Of a stretch of 32,384 nt of DNA, positions 8,664 through 16,175 are shown piece after piece. The notes below the pieces were generated by a model. That model saw only the letters and a list, made by a program, of their open reading frames with translations, searched no databases and had not been told where the DNA came from. The stretch is from positions 1-32,384 of the forward strand of contig JAFDXG010000103.1 in assembly GCA_018268105.1 (NCBI GenBank), read 5' to 3'. This DNA comes from Bacteroidota bacterium (GTDB lineage: Bacteria; Bacteroidota; Bacteroidia; Chitinophagales; Chitinophagaceae). Each line of letters opens with the position of its first letter. The first letter of the stretch is position 1. The position numbers were made by a program, and so were the translations under genes.

Positions 8664-10082
8664 TCAGTGTAATTTTAAAACTATTTCCGTGCCTTCAGCC
8701 CTGTCTTTGGTTTTTACCAGGTAAGGATATGGATAAGGTTGATAACCGGGCTTGGGCTGAAAGTGATAATCGCGTCCTTCCTTCCACCAGTCCGGCTCAA
8801 AATTCCGGAACAGGGCTGCAGTATCATTTTTCCCTTCTAAAAAAGGATCATTGGTATTATTCCAGATAAAAGCATCCCCCCGACTTTCTGCGGAACCAAT
8901 ACCGGAATGATCGGGACCTAACAACTTTCCGCTTAAATAACCCGGACTATAAGGCATGGGATAGGGCTGCACCGTTCTCCCCCAATACCAATTTGACATG
9001 GTAACAGCATACTCATACCCTTTTACTATATTATTAAATACAAGAGCGTCACCATTGCGAATGGCAATGCCGGCAGTTTCCAATACTCCACCGGAAGGAG
9101 ATTTCCTGACCCCTTTTATAATAGGCGTACTATCGGTATAGGTTGTATTGATAAGTACATTATTATACACTTCCATAGCCCTTGAACCATAGGGCTCCTG
9201 CCTGGCCTCATGTACATCTATGGCATGACCACCTGAAGCAGCAATATTATTCAATACTTTATTATGACGAAAGACAAATAAAGAGCCGGAATTTGCCGCA
9301 ATGGAATGGCGATGAAAATCAAAAACATTATCCTCTACAAAAATAAAATTAGAAGTCCCAAACTTAGGATCAGGTATCCATTGATCATTGGATCCGTAAA
9401 CAGTTACTCCATACCCCAGACCGTTACCGGCATTATAGTAGAATTCATTATTCCGGATAAGCCCTCGCGCCAGGGTATCCTGGTGACGAACAGAGATACC
9501 GGAATTTCCAAAATATTCAAACCGGCAGCGTTCAATTATAAAATCAATACAGCGAATCAGGGTAATGCCCGACGTTCTTGCGGTTGATCCGCCGTCTCCA
9601 TCCACAATGCTGGGCTTTTTACTTCGAAAACCTATATCAGAAATTACTATATTACCGGGGGTTTCTTTATTAATATCATAACGGATGATATTAATATGAT
9701 CGCGTTGCCGGAGCACTGAATCCGGGGTAGCTTCAGGCTGATATAATATTGTTTTTTTCAAACCCTGACCTCTGAGCGATATGAACCTTGTGATCACTAC
9801 TGTTTTACCCACATAAAATTCTCCTTCCGGTAAAATAATGACATCTCCGTCCCGGGCTTTGTCTACTGCTTCCTGTAAGGCGGGTTGAATATCAATATCC
9901 TTCTTTAAATTTTGTAATGCAGCACCCTGGGAAAATAAATTGCCGGCTGGCAAGAAAAAAAGCAACCAAGTGCACAACAGGTGCATGTTTTTATCATCAA
10001 TCCTGCTTACCCTTTTCCACATGTAGTTTGCAAATCTTATATTGTTTAGCATTATTATTTTTTTGTATTGCTGTATAAACAT
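8664..10082 (-). CDS. Secreted right-handed beta-helix protein (pectate-lyase-like fold)
   Basis: The protein has up to 472 residues. The true start is uncertain: ATGs occur at 10082, at 10052 and at 9986. The last gives MHLLCTWLLFFLPAGNLFSQG, a good signal peptide, and is my preference. The mature part opens with DIQPALQEAVDKARDGDVIILPEGEFYVGKTVVI, the usual beginning of Pectate_lyase_3/NosD-type beta-helices. Repeated coils follow, including INIIRYD, FIIERCRFEYFGNSGISV, GLIRNNEFYYNAGNG, FIFVEDNVFDF, LFVFRHNKVLNN and AMEVYNNVLINT. Many such proteins are lyases, epimerases or glycosidases, but I cannot assign catalytic residues. The neighbours suggest a role in glycan processing. The longest reading begins 9 bp after the PIG-L stop, so the two are co-transcribed. 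Confidence 0.8.
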   Translation of the reverse strand: MFIQQYKKIIMLNNIRFANYMWKRVSRIDDKNMHLLCTWLLFFLPAGNLFSQGAALQNLKKDIDIQPALQEAVDKARDGDVIILPEGEFYVGKTVVITRFISLRGQGLKKTILYQPEATPDSVLRQRDHINIIRYDINKETPGNIVISDIGFRSKKPSIVDGDGGSTARTSGITLIRCIDFIIERCRFEYFGNSGISVRHQDTLARGLIRNNEFYYNAGNGLGYGVTVYGSNDQWIPDPKFGTSNFIFVEDNVFDFHRHSIAANSGSLFVFRHNKVLNNIAASGGHAIDVHEARQEPYGSRAMEVYNNVLINTTYTDSTPIIKGVRKSPSGGVLETAGIAIRNGDALVFNNIVKGYEYAVTMSNWYWGRTVQPYPMPYSPGYLSGKLLGPDHSGIGSAESRGDAFIWNNTNDPFLEGKNDTAALFRNFEPDWWKEGRDYHFQPKPGYQPYPYPYLVKTKDRAEGTEIVLKLH

Positions 10083-10091
10083 ATCTGCATT

Positions 10092-10985
10092 TCAGGGAAG
10101 CATGGGAAATAACCTTCGTATATCAGCGTCAGACGGGTGAAGCCCATACTCGCAAATCTCAAAACTCTCCACATTGTTAATCCGAGAAGCTTTCTCCTTT
10201 CCATACCATTTTTCAAGGCTTGCCCTCTTATCCGGACCAATATATTCCACAATGTTATCTGCCAGCCATTTCCTGCGCAAAAGTGTATCCTTCGGAACCT
10301 GGTCCAGTTTATTTTCTGTCCAGGGTAACCACTCATAATATTGCGACACATGGGCATCCATTTCATACACTTTTTTATCAAAGACACTTGAAACATCAAC
10401 GACTATATCGGGACGAAAAGGATTAGGACGTTGAAAATTATCCCGCGTATAAAGGAACAATGGATTTTTCTTTAATGGAGGAACCGAACTGAGTACATTT
10501 TGGACGATCACCAGGTAAGTCGCATCCTGCACCAATAGTCCGGTGTTGCGGTGATCAGCATGGTAGTCATTAGGACGGCTTGAAATTACAATATCTGCTT
10601 TCCATTCCCGTATACGACGAATCACCTCCAGCCTGTTTTCCAAAGTTGGCATGAGTTCACCATCGTGATTATCCATCACTTCATATTCAATTCCCAACCT
10701 TCTTCCTGATTCCTTAGCTTCCTTCAACCTTCGCTGAGCCAACGGACCTCCACCCATCGTTTGATGTCCCTTATCACCATTGGTTAAAGCAATGAACTTC
10801 ACTTTATGTCCCATCTTGGTGTACAATGCGGCAATACCACCTGCCCGCATATCACAATCATCGGGATGAGCACCAAATACAATAATATGCAGCGTGTCTT
10901 TAGCTGTTGGGTTAGCCTGAGCGGCAACCATCATAATAGCGTTGTAAAAACAGAAAAACAAAATGATCTTGAAATAATTTCTCAT
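10092..10985 (-). CDS. Secreted PIG-L/LmbE-family N-deacetylase
   Basis: This 297-residue protein has a signal peptide (about 1-24, ending in VAAQA). The zinc-binding motif AHPDD is at 39-43 and the second motif, YHADH, at 141-145 (H142, D144, H145). These define the PIG-L family, which removes N-acetyl groups from GlcNAc-type sugars (GlcNAc-PI, mycothiol precursors, chitobiose) or related amides. The length is normal and all key residues are present. Export implies action on imported oligosaccharides in the periplasm. It lies between the broken oxidoreductase gene and the beta-helix gene in the same orientation, with a 38-bp gap upstream. This is the best clue in the locus that the substrate contains an N-acetylated amino sugar. 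Confidence 0.9.
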   Translation of the reverse strand: MRNYFKIILFFCFYNAIMMVAAQANPTAKDTLHIIVFGAHPDDCDMRAGGIAALYTKMGHKVKFIALTNGDKGHQTMGGGPLAQRRLKEAKESGRRLGIEYEVMDNHDGELMPTLENRLEVIRRIREWKADIVISSRPNDYHADHRNTGLLVQDATYLVIVQNVLSSVPPLKKNPLFLYTRDNFQRPNPFRPDIVVDVSSVFDKKVYEMDAHVSQYYEWLPWTENKLDQVPKDTLLRRKWLADNIVEYIGPDKRASLEKWYGKEKASRINNVESFEICEYGLHPSDADIRRLFPMLP

Positions 10986-11023
10986 AGCTTAAGTTTTTTG
11001 TGAAAGTATAATTTCCCTGACAA

Positions 11024-12401
11024 TTATTTTCTCATCATCTGAATCGGATCCCAATACATAATTTTATTGTTATAATAGCTCTCATTACAAAACAGGCAGG
11101 GTGCGGCTGCACGAAATCCAAAAGTTGCATCTTCAAATACCGGGGTACCATTTCTTACAGAATTAAAAAAATGAGTAAAATGATTGAAGTGCTTATCTTC
11201 ACCAGCAGGGGCACTGAACAATACTGTTTTTTTCTCCGGGGCTTTCTGTTCATCTTTTGAATATTTTCTGTTATACTCATTCATAATTGCTTGCTGCATA
11301 GCCGCCGGATAAGTTGTAATGGCATCCCAGTCGCCAATACCTGGTGCTTCTGGCAAAAGATCAAATTGAACATTTACCTCTCTGCTGCCTAAAGTTATTA
11401 CACCTGCATCTCCGATAAACCGAATAAGTGTTTTCTCACCTGCCCCGCTGGCAAAATTCACCCTGAGTGTCAATAAAAACTTAGGATGTTCTTCAGTTTC
11501 GGGGTATTCCATTATTGCCGTCATTACATCAGGTACGTCCTGCCCATCTTTCCAAAAGCTAAGCTGCGCTGCAGATTGAATTTTAGTCGGCCCTTTTGAA
11601 CCCGTAATCATGTGAATACCCGTAAGTAAATGCACAAACAGATCACCGGCTACTCCCGTTCCAAATTCTCTATAGCATCTCCATCTGAAAAGCTTCAGCG
11701 CATAAAATCCTGACGTGGCATCCCTTCTGTATATTTCTCCCAGTTTACAGTTTGGGGAGAGATATCAGAGGGCAGATTGTACTGCCACGCACCCAGAGAA
11801 CTATGCCTGTCGTAAACTGCCTCTATGCAATTGAGCTTTCCTATTTCACCATTTTGCAATAATTCTTTTGCCTTGTGATAAGAGTAACCGGCTATCACCT
11901 GGCTGCCCACCTGCAGCACTTTTTGGGTTTGCTTTTGCACAGCAATCAAATTCAATCCATCTTCAACCGCCTTCACTACAGGTTTTTCGCAGTACACATG
12001 TTTTCCCTGCTGCATTGCTTCCGTGGCAATAGGTGCATGCCAGTGATCAGAAGTAGCCACAATTACAGCATCAATATCTTTTCTCCCGAGGATGTCCCGG
12101 TAATCAAGACTTGCGTACACGTCCTTGCCGAATTTTCTTTAACACGGGTCAGTCGTCCGGAATTCAAATAGCAAGCTGCCGCCAAACTCACGCCCGGTAT
12201 TTTTAATGCGGTATCAGCGTCATCATTACCCATTATGCCGCGCCTATTAATGCAATACGGATATTATCGCTCCTTGCCACTTTCTTTGCGGGCTGAATAT
12301 TACCTCGCCAATCCGGAAGTGTGAGTGCCCCGGCTTTTACAGTGAGCGTAGTACCCGCAATAGACTGAAAATATTTTTCTCCATGAATAATTTCGAGCCA
12401 T
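11024..12401 (-). pseudogene. Gfo/Idh/MocA-family oxidoreductase, multiply frameshifted
   Basis: Joining three frames gives a full-length protein of about 460 residues. A Tat-like start (MARNYSWRK, ATG at 12401) is followed by a Rossmann motif IRIALIGA-IMG and then DIDAVIVATSDHWHAPIA, GKHVYCEKPVVKA, REFGTGVAGDLFVHLLTGIHM and a C-terminal domain ending in IQMMRK. I see four indels: an extra A in the run at 12374-12378, a lost G near 12238, a lost A near 12131-12136, and a lost G near 11702-11707 just after PRQDF. The two longest open segments are 11695-12120 and 11024-11635. The family uses NAD(P) to oxidise or reduce sugars and cyclitols. Apart from the indels the protein is well preserved, so inactivation is recent or some indels are assembly errors. 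Confidence 0.85.
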
Positions 12402-12411
12402 ATTGAAATGT

Positions 12412-13368
12412 TTATTTTGACGAAAAGTTCTTCAATACCTTTTCCAAAAGAAGCTTTGTATTTTTTATACCCACTTCTTCTGAGCAGTTTTTACCTTCAA
12501 ATTCAATTCCGGCATATCCTTTAAACCCTGAATCTTTTACAATTTTCATCATCCTGTTATAATCTGTTTCGATACAATTTCCCTTTGCATCAAAATCCCT
12601 TGTTTTCGCACTCACGCCTTTGGCGAAGGGCATCATTTGGCTGACCCCTTTGTAACGATCATATTCGGAAACACACTTTCTGTCGGCGCCGGTTGAATAC
12701 TTCATACAAAAGTTACCGAAGTCCGGCAGCGTACCGATGTTTTTTCCTTCTACCTTCTTCATCAATCCCTCCATCCAGTTGCCATCAGAGGTACTGCCGC
12801 CATGGTTTTCAACAAGCACATTTATGTCACGATCGGCTGCATACAATGCAAGCCGGTTCAATCCATCCGCCGCGGCTGACCGTATGTCTTCAGGGCTACC
12901 CTCACCATAGGTATTGACCCTGATGGATGTGCACCCGAGGTGTTTGGCAGCATCAACCCATTTGTAATGATTTTCTACTGCTTTCAGTCGTTTTTTATCA
13001 TCCGGGGCGCCAAGTGGGCCTTCGTCGTCGCACATGATCAGATGGTTTTTTACATCGTTGTCGTGGCACTTGGAAAGTAGTTCATTTAAATAGGGCAGGT
13101 CGTTGGCTTTGTCCATAAAGAAGCTATTGACGTACTCCACAACGCCTATCCCGTATACTTTTCTGGCAACAGCAGGAAAATCCATATTGGTCATTTGACC
13201 TGCCTGTATCGTTCGGTGAAGCGACCACTCGGCAAGAGAAATCGTAAAAAACGGCGCCTCATCTTCTACGTGAAGCGCACGGAAATTTGAGAATACCGAT
13301 ATACCGGTAAGGCCTGCCGCAAGATTTACAGATTGAGACAAAAATTTTCTGCGATCTATGAAAGCCAT
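12412..13368 (-). CDS. Tat-exported sugar phosphate isomerase/epimerase-like TIM barrel
   Basis: This 318-residue protein starts MAFIDRRKFLSQS, a twin-arginine signal (R6, R7) followed by a hydrophobic stretch ending near residue 30. The body is an AP-endonuclease-2/xylose-isomerase-like TIM barrel: SLAEWSLHR (44-52), TSIRVNTYG (147-155), INVLVENHGG (182-191, probable metal ligand E187), GTLPDFGNF (212-220, D216) and KGYAGIEFEG (283-292, E289). The family binds a divalent metal and isomerises or epimerises sugars, keto-sugars or inosose. It starts 37 bp downstream of the alpha/beta hydrolase and ends 10 bp before the oxidoreductase ATG. Such isomerases are commonly paired with Gfo/Idh/MocA enzymes. 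The exact substrate is not determinable. Confidence 0.88.
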   Translation of the reverse strand: MAFIDRRKFLSQSVNLAAGLTGISVFSNFRALHVEDEAPFFTISLAEWSLHRTIQAGQMTNMDFPAVARKVYGIGVVEYVNSFFMDKANDLPYLNELLSKCHDNDVKNHLIMCDDEGPLGAPDDKKRLKAVENHYKWVDAAKHLGCTSIRVNTYGEGSPEDIRSAAADGLNRLALYAADRDINVLVENHGGSTSDGNWMEGLMKKVEGKNIGTLPDFGNFCMKYSTGADRKCVSEYDRYKGVSQMMPFAKGVSAKTRDFDAKGNCIETDYNRMMKIVKDSGFKGYAGIEFEGKNCSEEVGIKNTKLLLEKVLKNFSSK

Positions 13369-13405
13369 AATAATATATTTCTTTTTTTCTGATAATTTGG
13401 GATTC

Positions 13406-14545
13406 TCATTTCAAATATTTTTCAAACCAGTACAACATCTCCAGTTTCATTGGATTGTTGTAGGTATGTCCGGTTTGAGGATAGATGATGCTTTTAAAAT
13501 TTTCTGATTTATTATAAAGCCTATACACATCAGCCAGCTTTTTTTCGAGGATATGTATGCCACTTACCGGAGAGCCTTTATCGCTGTCTCCTGTTAATGC
13601 CAGGAATGGCCTTGGCGCAATAAGCCCCATCACCGCCTCCGTGTCAAAATGCTTCAGCATGCCCGGCAAAAAAGTATATATACCGTGTGCATTAATTTGT
13701 CTTTGTTCAATCAGTTGCTTGTACCGGTAAAAACAAGCGGCGCCCACCACCACCTTTATCCTGTTGTCAATAGCAGCTAACCACCACGAACGGGTGCTGC
13801 CCATACTCATACCTTCCACGCCTATTTTTGAAGTATCAACATCCTTGCGGGTCATCAGGTAGTCCAGGGCAATCTGTTCATCGCGCAACTGCATGCCCCA
13901 GATCGTTCTTCCAAACCACTGATCTATTTTAAAAATGGCATTCAGTTGATTGTCGTAGTTATGCTCCATAGTTTCTCTGTCGCCAGCAGGTCCTTTGCCC
14001 AGGCGTTCTCCATGAAACGCGTTATCAATAGACATCAACGCAAAACCGTTGGAGATCAGCAAAGCCATCACATCATTGCTGAATGCGCCGGCAAAACCAA
14101 ACACATGATCCTTGCTGGTGCTATGACTATGCAGTCCAAGGATCACCGGTGGTTTACCTTTAACATGGGTAGGTATAGCGATATAGCCCGGTATCATGGC
14201 GTCAACTTCGTTGTCTATCAAAATTTTTTCGAGGATATAGCCGTTCCTTTCCTCCCTAAATACAGTTTGCACTTTAGGGTTTTTTGGCCGGGGTGGTATA
14301 TCACCCAGAAGATATTTTACCGTATCATATACCTTAGGCCTTTCTTTACTCCATGCAGCCAGGGTAGCGGGAAACTGAAAGTCGGGATAATTCCAGTTCC
14401 GGTAATATTCAGGAACGCCTTCCCAGGGCGCCTGTTCTTTAAACGGCGCCGCTTGCTGGGCCGGAAGCCAGCCGCTAATTAGCAGGCAAAAAAATAAAGA
14501 AATCCATTGCAGGGCGCAGGGATTTAATTTGTTTAAGGTTTTCAT
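13406..14545 (-). CDS. Secreted alpha/beta hydrolase, acetyl-xylan-esterase/dienelactone-hydrolase-like
   Basis: I start at the ATG at 14545 (379 residues), which gives a basic stretch and hydrophobic core ending LPAQQ; an ATG two codons upstream is possible. The central fold has PPVILGLHSHS (oxyanion loop), the nucleophile elbow GMSMG (Ser247), LALTGDSD (Asp320 or Asp322) and PQTGHTY (His360), a complete Ser-Asp-His triad. This arrangement suits deacylation of esterified glycans, for example acetyl or feruloyl esters. It is preceded by the SGNH esterase (49 bp gap) and followed by the TIM-barrel isomerase, all on the - strand. Assignment to a specific carbohydrate esterase family is not possible by eye. 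Confidence 0.85.
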   Translation of the reverse strand: MKTLNKLNPCALQWISLFFCLLISGWLPAQQAAPFKEQAPWEGVPEYYRNWNYPDFQFPATLAAWSKERPKVYDTVKYLLGDIPPRPKNPKVQTVFREERNGYILEKILIDNEVDAMIPGYIAIPTHVKGKPPVILGLHSHSTSKDHVFGFAGAFSNDVMALLISNGFALMSIDNAFHGERLGKGPAGDRETMEHNYDNQLNAIFKIDQWFGRTIWGMQLRDEQIALDYLMTRKDVDTSKIGVEGMSMGSTRSWWLAAIDNRIKVVVGAACFYRYKQLIEQRQINAHGIYTFLPGMLKHFDTEAVMGLIAPRPFLALTGDSDKGSPVSGIHILEKKLADVYRLYNKSENFKSIIYPQTGHTYNNPMKLEMLYWFEKYLK

Positions 14546-14594
14546 GTACATCTGTTTTTATAGCATAAACATAATGATATAGTGTAGTGTAGTT

Positions 14595-15983
14595 TTATTT
14601 TACGGGTACTATGGAATAGATATGCCTGGCGGGTTTGTTGGTCTGCTGTATTACTTTGTATATGTTTTCCGCCTCTTTTTCCAGTTCTTTATACCTCGGT
14701 TTGTTTATAATATAATCATCAAGATTCCTGCGGTAATACTTGCGGTCGTCTTCCGGTTTATCTTTTAAGAGCGCCATTATTTTATCAGTACGGTGTCTCA
14801 GGTTTACATCAAAAAAAGTCGGATCATTTTTTGCCCCAATCGGCAGCAATTGATATTCCACATACTTAACCTGCCTTAATCGTCGCTCAATCTTCCAGTA
14901 TTCCTGTAAAAGTTGTAAGACTTTGGCGGCCTGTTTATTTTGCGGTGTCAGATTATTTATTGCTAAATTAATCCCTTCGCTTAGCGCTTTATTGGAATAT
15001 TGCCCCACTTCAACCGAATCAATAAAAACAACATACTTTTCTTTTTTCAAAGATTTTACCTGTAATATTTCATTGTTCAGGCTTTTTGAAAAATCAAACA
15101 GGGAATCTGGTTTAAAGTCTGCAGAAAGCAACGGAAAGGGTAGTGCATCTTCTTCCCAGGTAAAAGCCACTCCTTTTGAACTGCTCCTGAGCAGAACAGC
15201 ATTGCCCCCGGCACTATGTTTTATTTTACTCTTTTTTGCATCAATAGAAACCATCGCAACGTATGATGGCGCCTGCTGTGCTTTAAGAAATTCAGTGGCC
15301 ATCAAAAAATAACCATACATGGCCGGGTGTACCCTGTCGCGTTCGATAATTGAAGCCGAAGGGCTTAATGTTTGTACGGCTGCATTTGTATTATTCATAG
15401 CAGACCAATAATCAACCACCGGCAATTTGTACTTTTCACTAAGCCTCTTTATATAAATGGCACATTGCCCCAGCGCATCGTTCACTCCTTTTAAATTAAT
15501 AGTTGCAGTGCTTGCAGTCTGATCATAAATGGTAGGCGTTTGCAAAACAACTTTAACACCTGCATCTATCAACTGGTTCACGATACTGTCCATATTCCTG
15601 AAATATCGTTCCAGCGCTTCCTGTCGCCGTTGTTTTGCATCCTGGTCATTGTTGTACTTTTCCGCGTATAGCCCCCTGTTTACATCATTCATGCCGGCCA
15701 TTACCACACACCAGGTGGGTTTGTTCACCAACACATCTGCCTGCATCCTGCGCAACATTCCACCGGATACATCGCCTGATATCCCGTTATTAAAAAATCT
15801 TACCTGCTCTTTTGGAAACCGTGTCAAATAATACAGCTCAACATAGTTGTAAAAACCACCGTTCATGGTGATGCTGTTTCCTAAAAAGCTAACCCAATCG
15901 CCACTATGAAACGTCGCGAATTGAGCAATGGATGCTGAAGTAAAGCCTGTAAGAAAGAGAAGAAGAATATAGATAGATTTCAT
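14595..15983 (-). CDS. Secreted SGNH/GDSL-type esterase
   Basis: The ATG at 15983 (462 residues) is chosen because it begins MKSIYILLLFLTGFTSASIAQ, a good signal peptide; an upstream ATG at 16025 would add 14 non-signal residues. SGNH blocks are present: FLGNSIT (33-39, Ser37), NNGISGD (65-71), GMND (97-100, N99, D100) and DRVHP (D216, H219). The C-terminal third is an alpha-helical, charged region (from YWKIE onward) not needed for SGNH catalysis and of unknown role. It is a paralogue of the gene at 1-1226. As first gene of the - strand unit it lies directly downstream of the operator-bearing promoter at 16105-16150. It probably removes acyl groups from an imported glycan. Confidence 0.9.
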   Translation of the reverse strand: MKSIYILLLFLTGFTSASIAQFATFHSGDWVSFLGNSITMNGGFYNYVELYYLTRFPKEQVRFFNNGISGDVSGGMLRRMQADVLVNKPTWCVVMAGMNDVNRGLYAEKYNNDQDAKQRRQEALERYFRNMDSIVNQLIDAGVKVVLQTPTIYDQTASTATINLKGVNDALGQCAIYIKRLSEKYKLPVVDYWSAMNNTNAAVQTLSPSASIIERDRVHPAMYGYFLMATEFLKAQQAPSYVAMVSIDAKKSKIKHSAGGNAVLLRSSSKGVAFTWEEDALPFPLLSADFKPDSLFDFSKSLNNEILQVKSLKKEKYVVFIDSVEVGQYSNKALSEGINLAINNLTPQNKQAAKVLQLLQEYWKIERRLRQVKYVEYQLLPIGAKNDPTFFDVNLRHRTDKIMALLKDKPEDDRKYYRRNLDDYIINKPRYKELEKEAENIYKVIQQTNKPARHIYSIVPVK

Positions 15984-16105
15984 AACCACTTCGTTAATGT
16001 CCCCGCTTATCAATTGATTTACCACCTAAAGAGAAATAAAAAAGGAATAAACAACTGTGGGTTATCTCAATCGTTAGATTTATTCAGTGATTTTATTTAC
16101 TTTCA

Positions 16106-16119
16106 CGTTTACGTACACG
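16106..16119. promoter_or_regulatory. Second copy of the predicted repressor operator
   Basis: The + strand reads CGTTTACGTACACG, so the - strand reads CGTGTACGTAAACG, which is 13 of 14 identical to the site at 6947-6960. The core TACGTA is a perfect palindrome centred on CG (16112/16113). It lies in the divergent region between the SGNH esterase (-) and the M1 peptidase (+), about 125 bp from the - strand start and about 57 bp from the + strand ATG. It could therefore affect both genes. Confidence 0.55.
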
Positions 16120-16150
16120 AATATAGCAGATTCATTTTCTACAGCCAAAA
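16116..16150 (-). promoter_or_regulatory. Predicted promoter of the esterase-led - strand unit
   Basis: On the - strand a TTTTTGG element (about 16142-16148) is followed after about 20 bp by TATATTCG, one mismatch from TAnnTTTG, ending at about 16117. The palindrome partly overlaps and follows this -7 box, the same geometry as in front of susC. Confidence 0.4.
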
Positions 16151-16175
16151 ACAATTTGCATTAAAAATCTATAGC

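Noticed and set aside
13946..14482. A 178-codon + strand open frame
   Set aside because: It lies wholly inside the alpha/beta hydrolase gene on the opposite strand, which has a full catalytic triad. The + strand translation resembles no known family.
16014..16175. N-terminal 54-residue extension of the M1 peptidase
   Set aside because: It precedes the signal peptide, overlaps the divergent esterase start and covers the operator. It is most likely untranslated.
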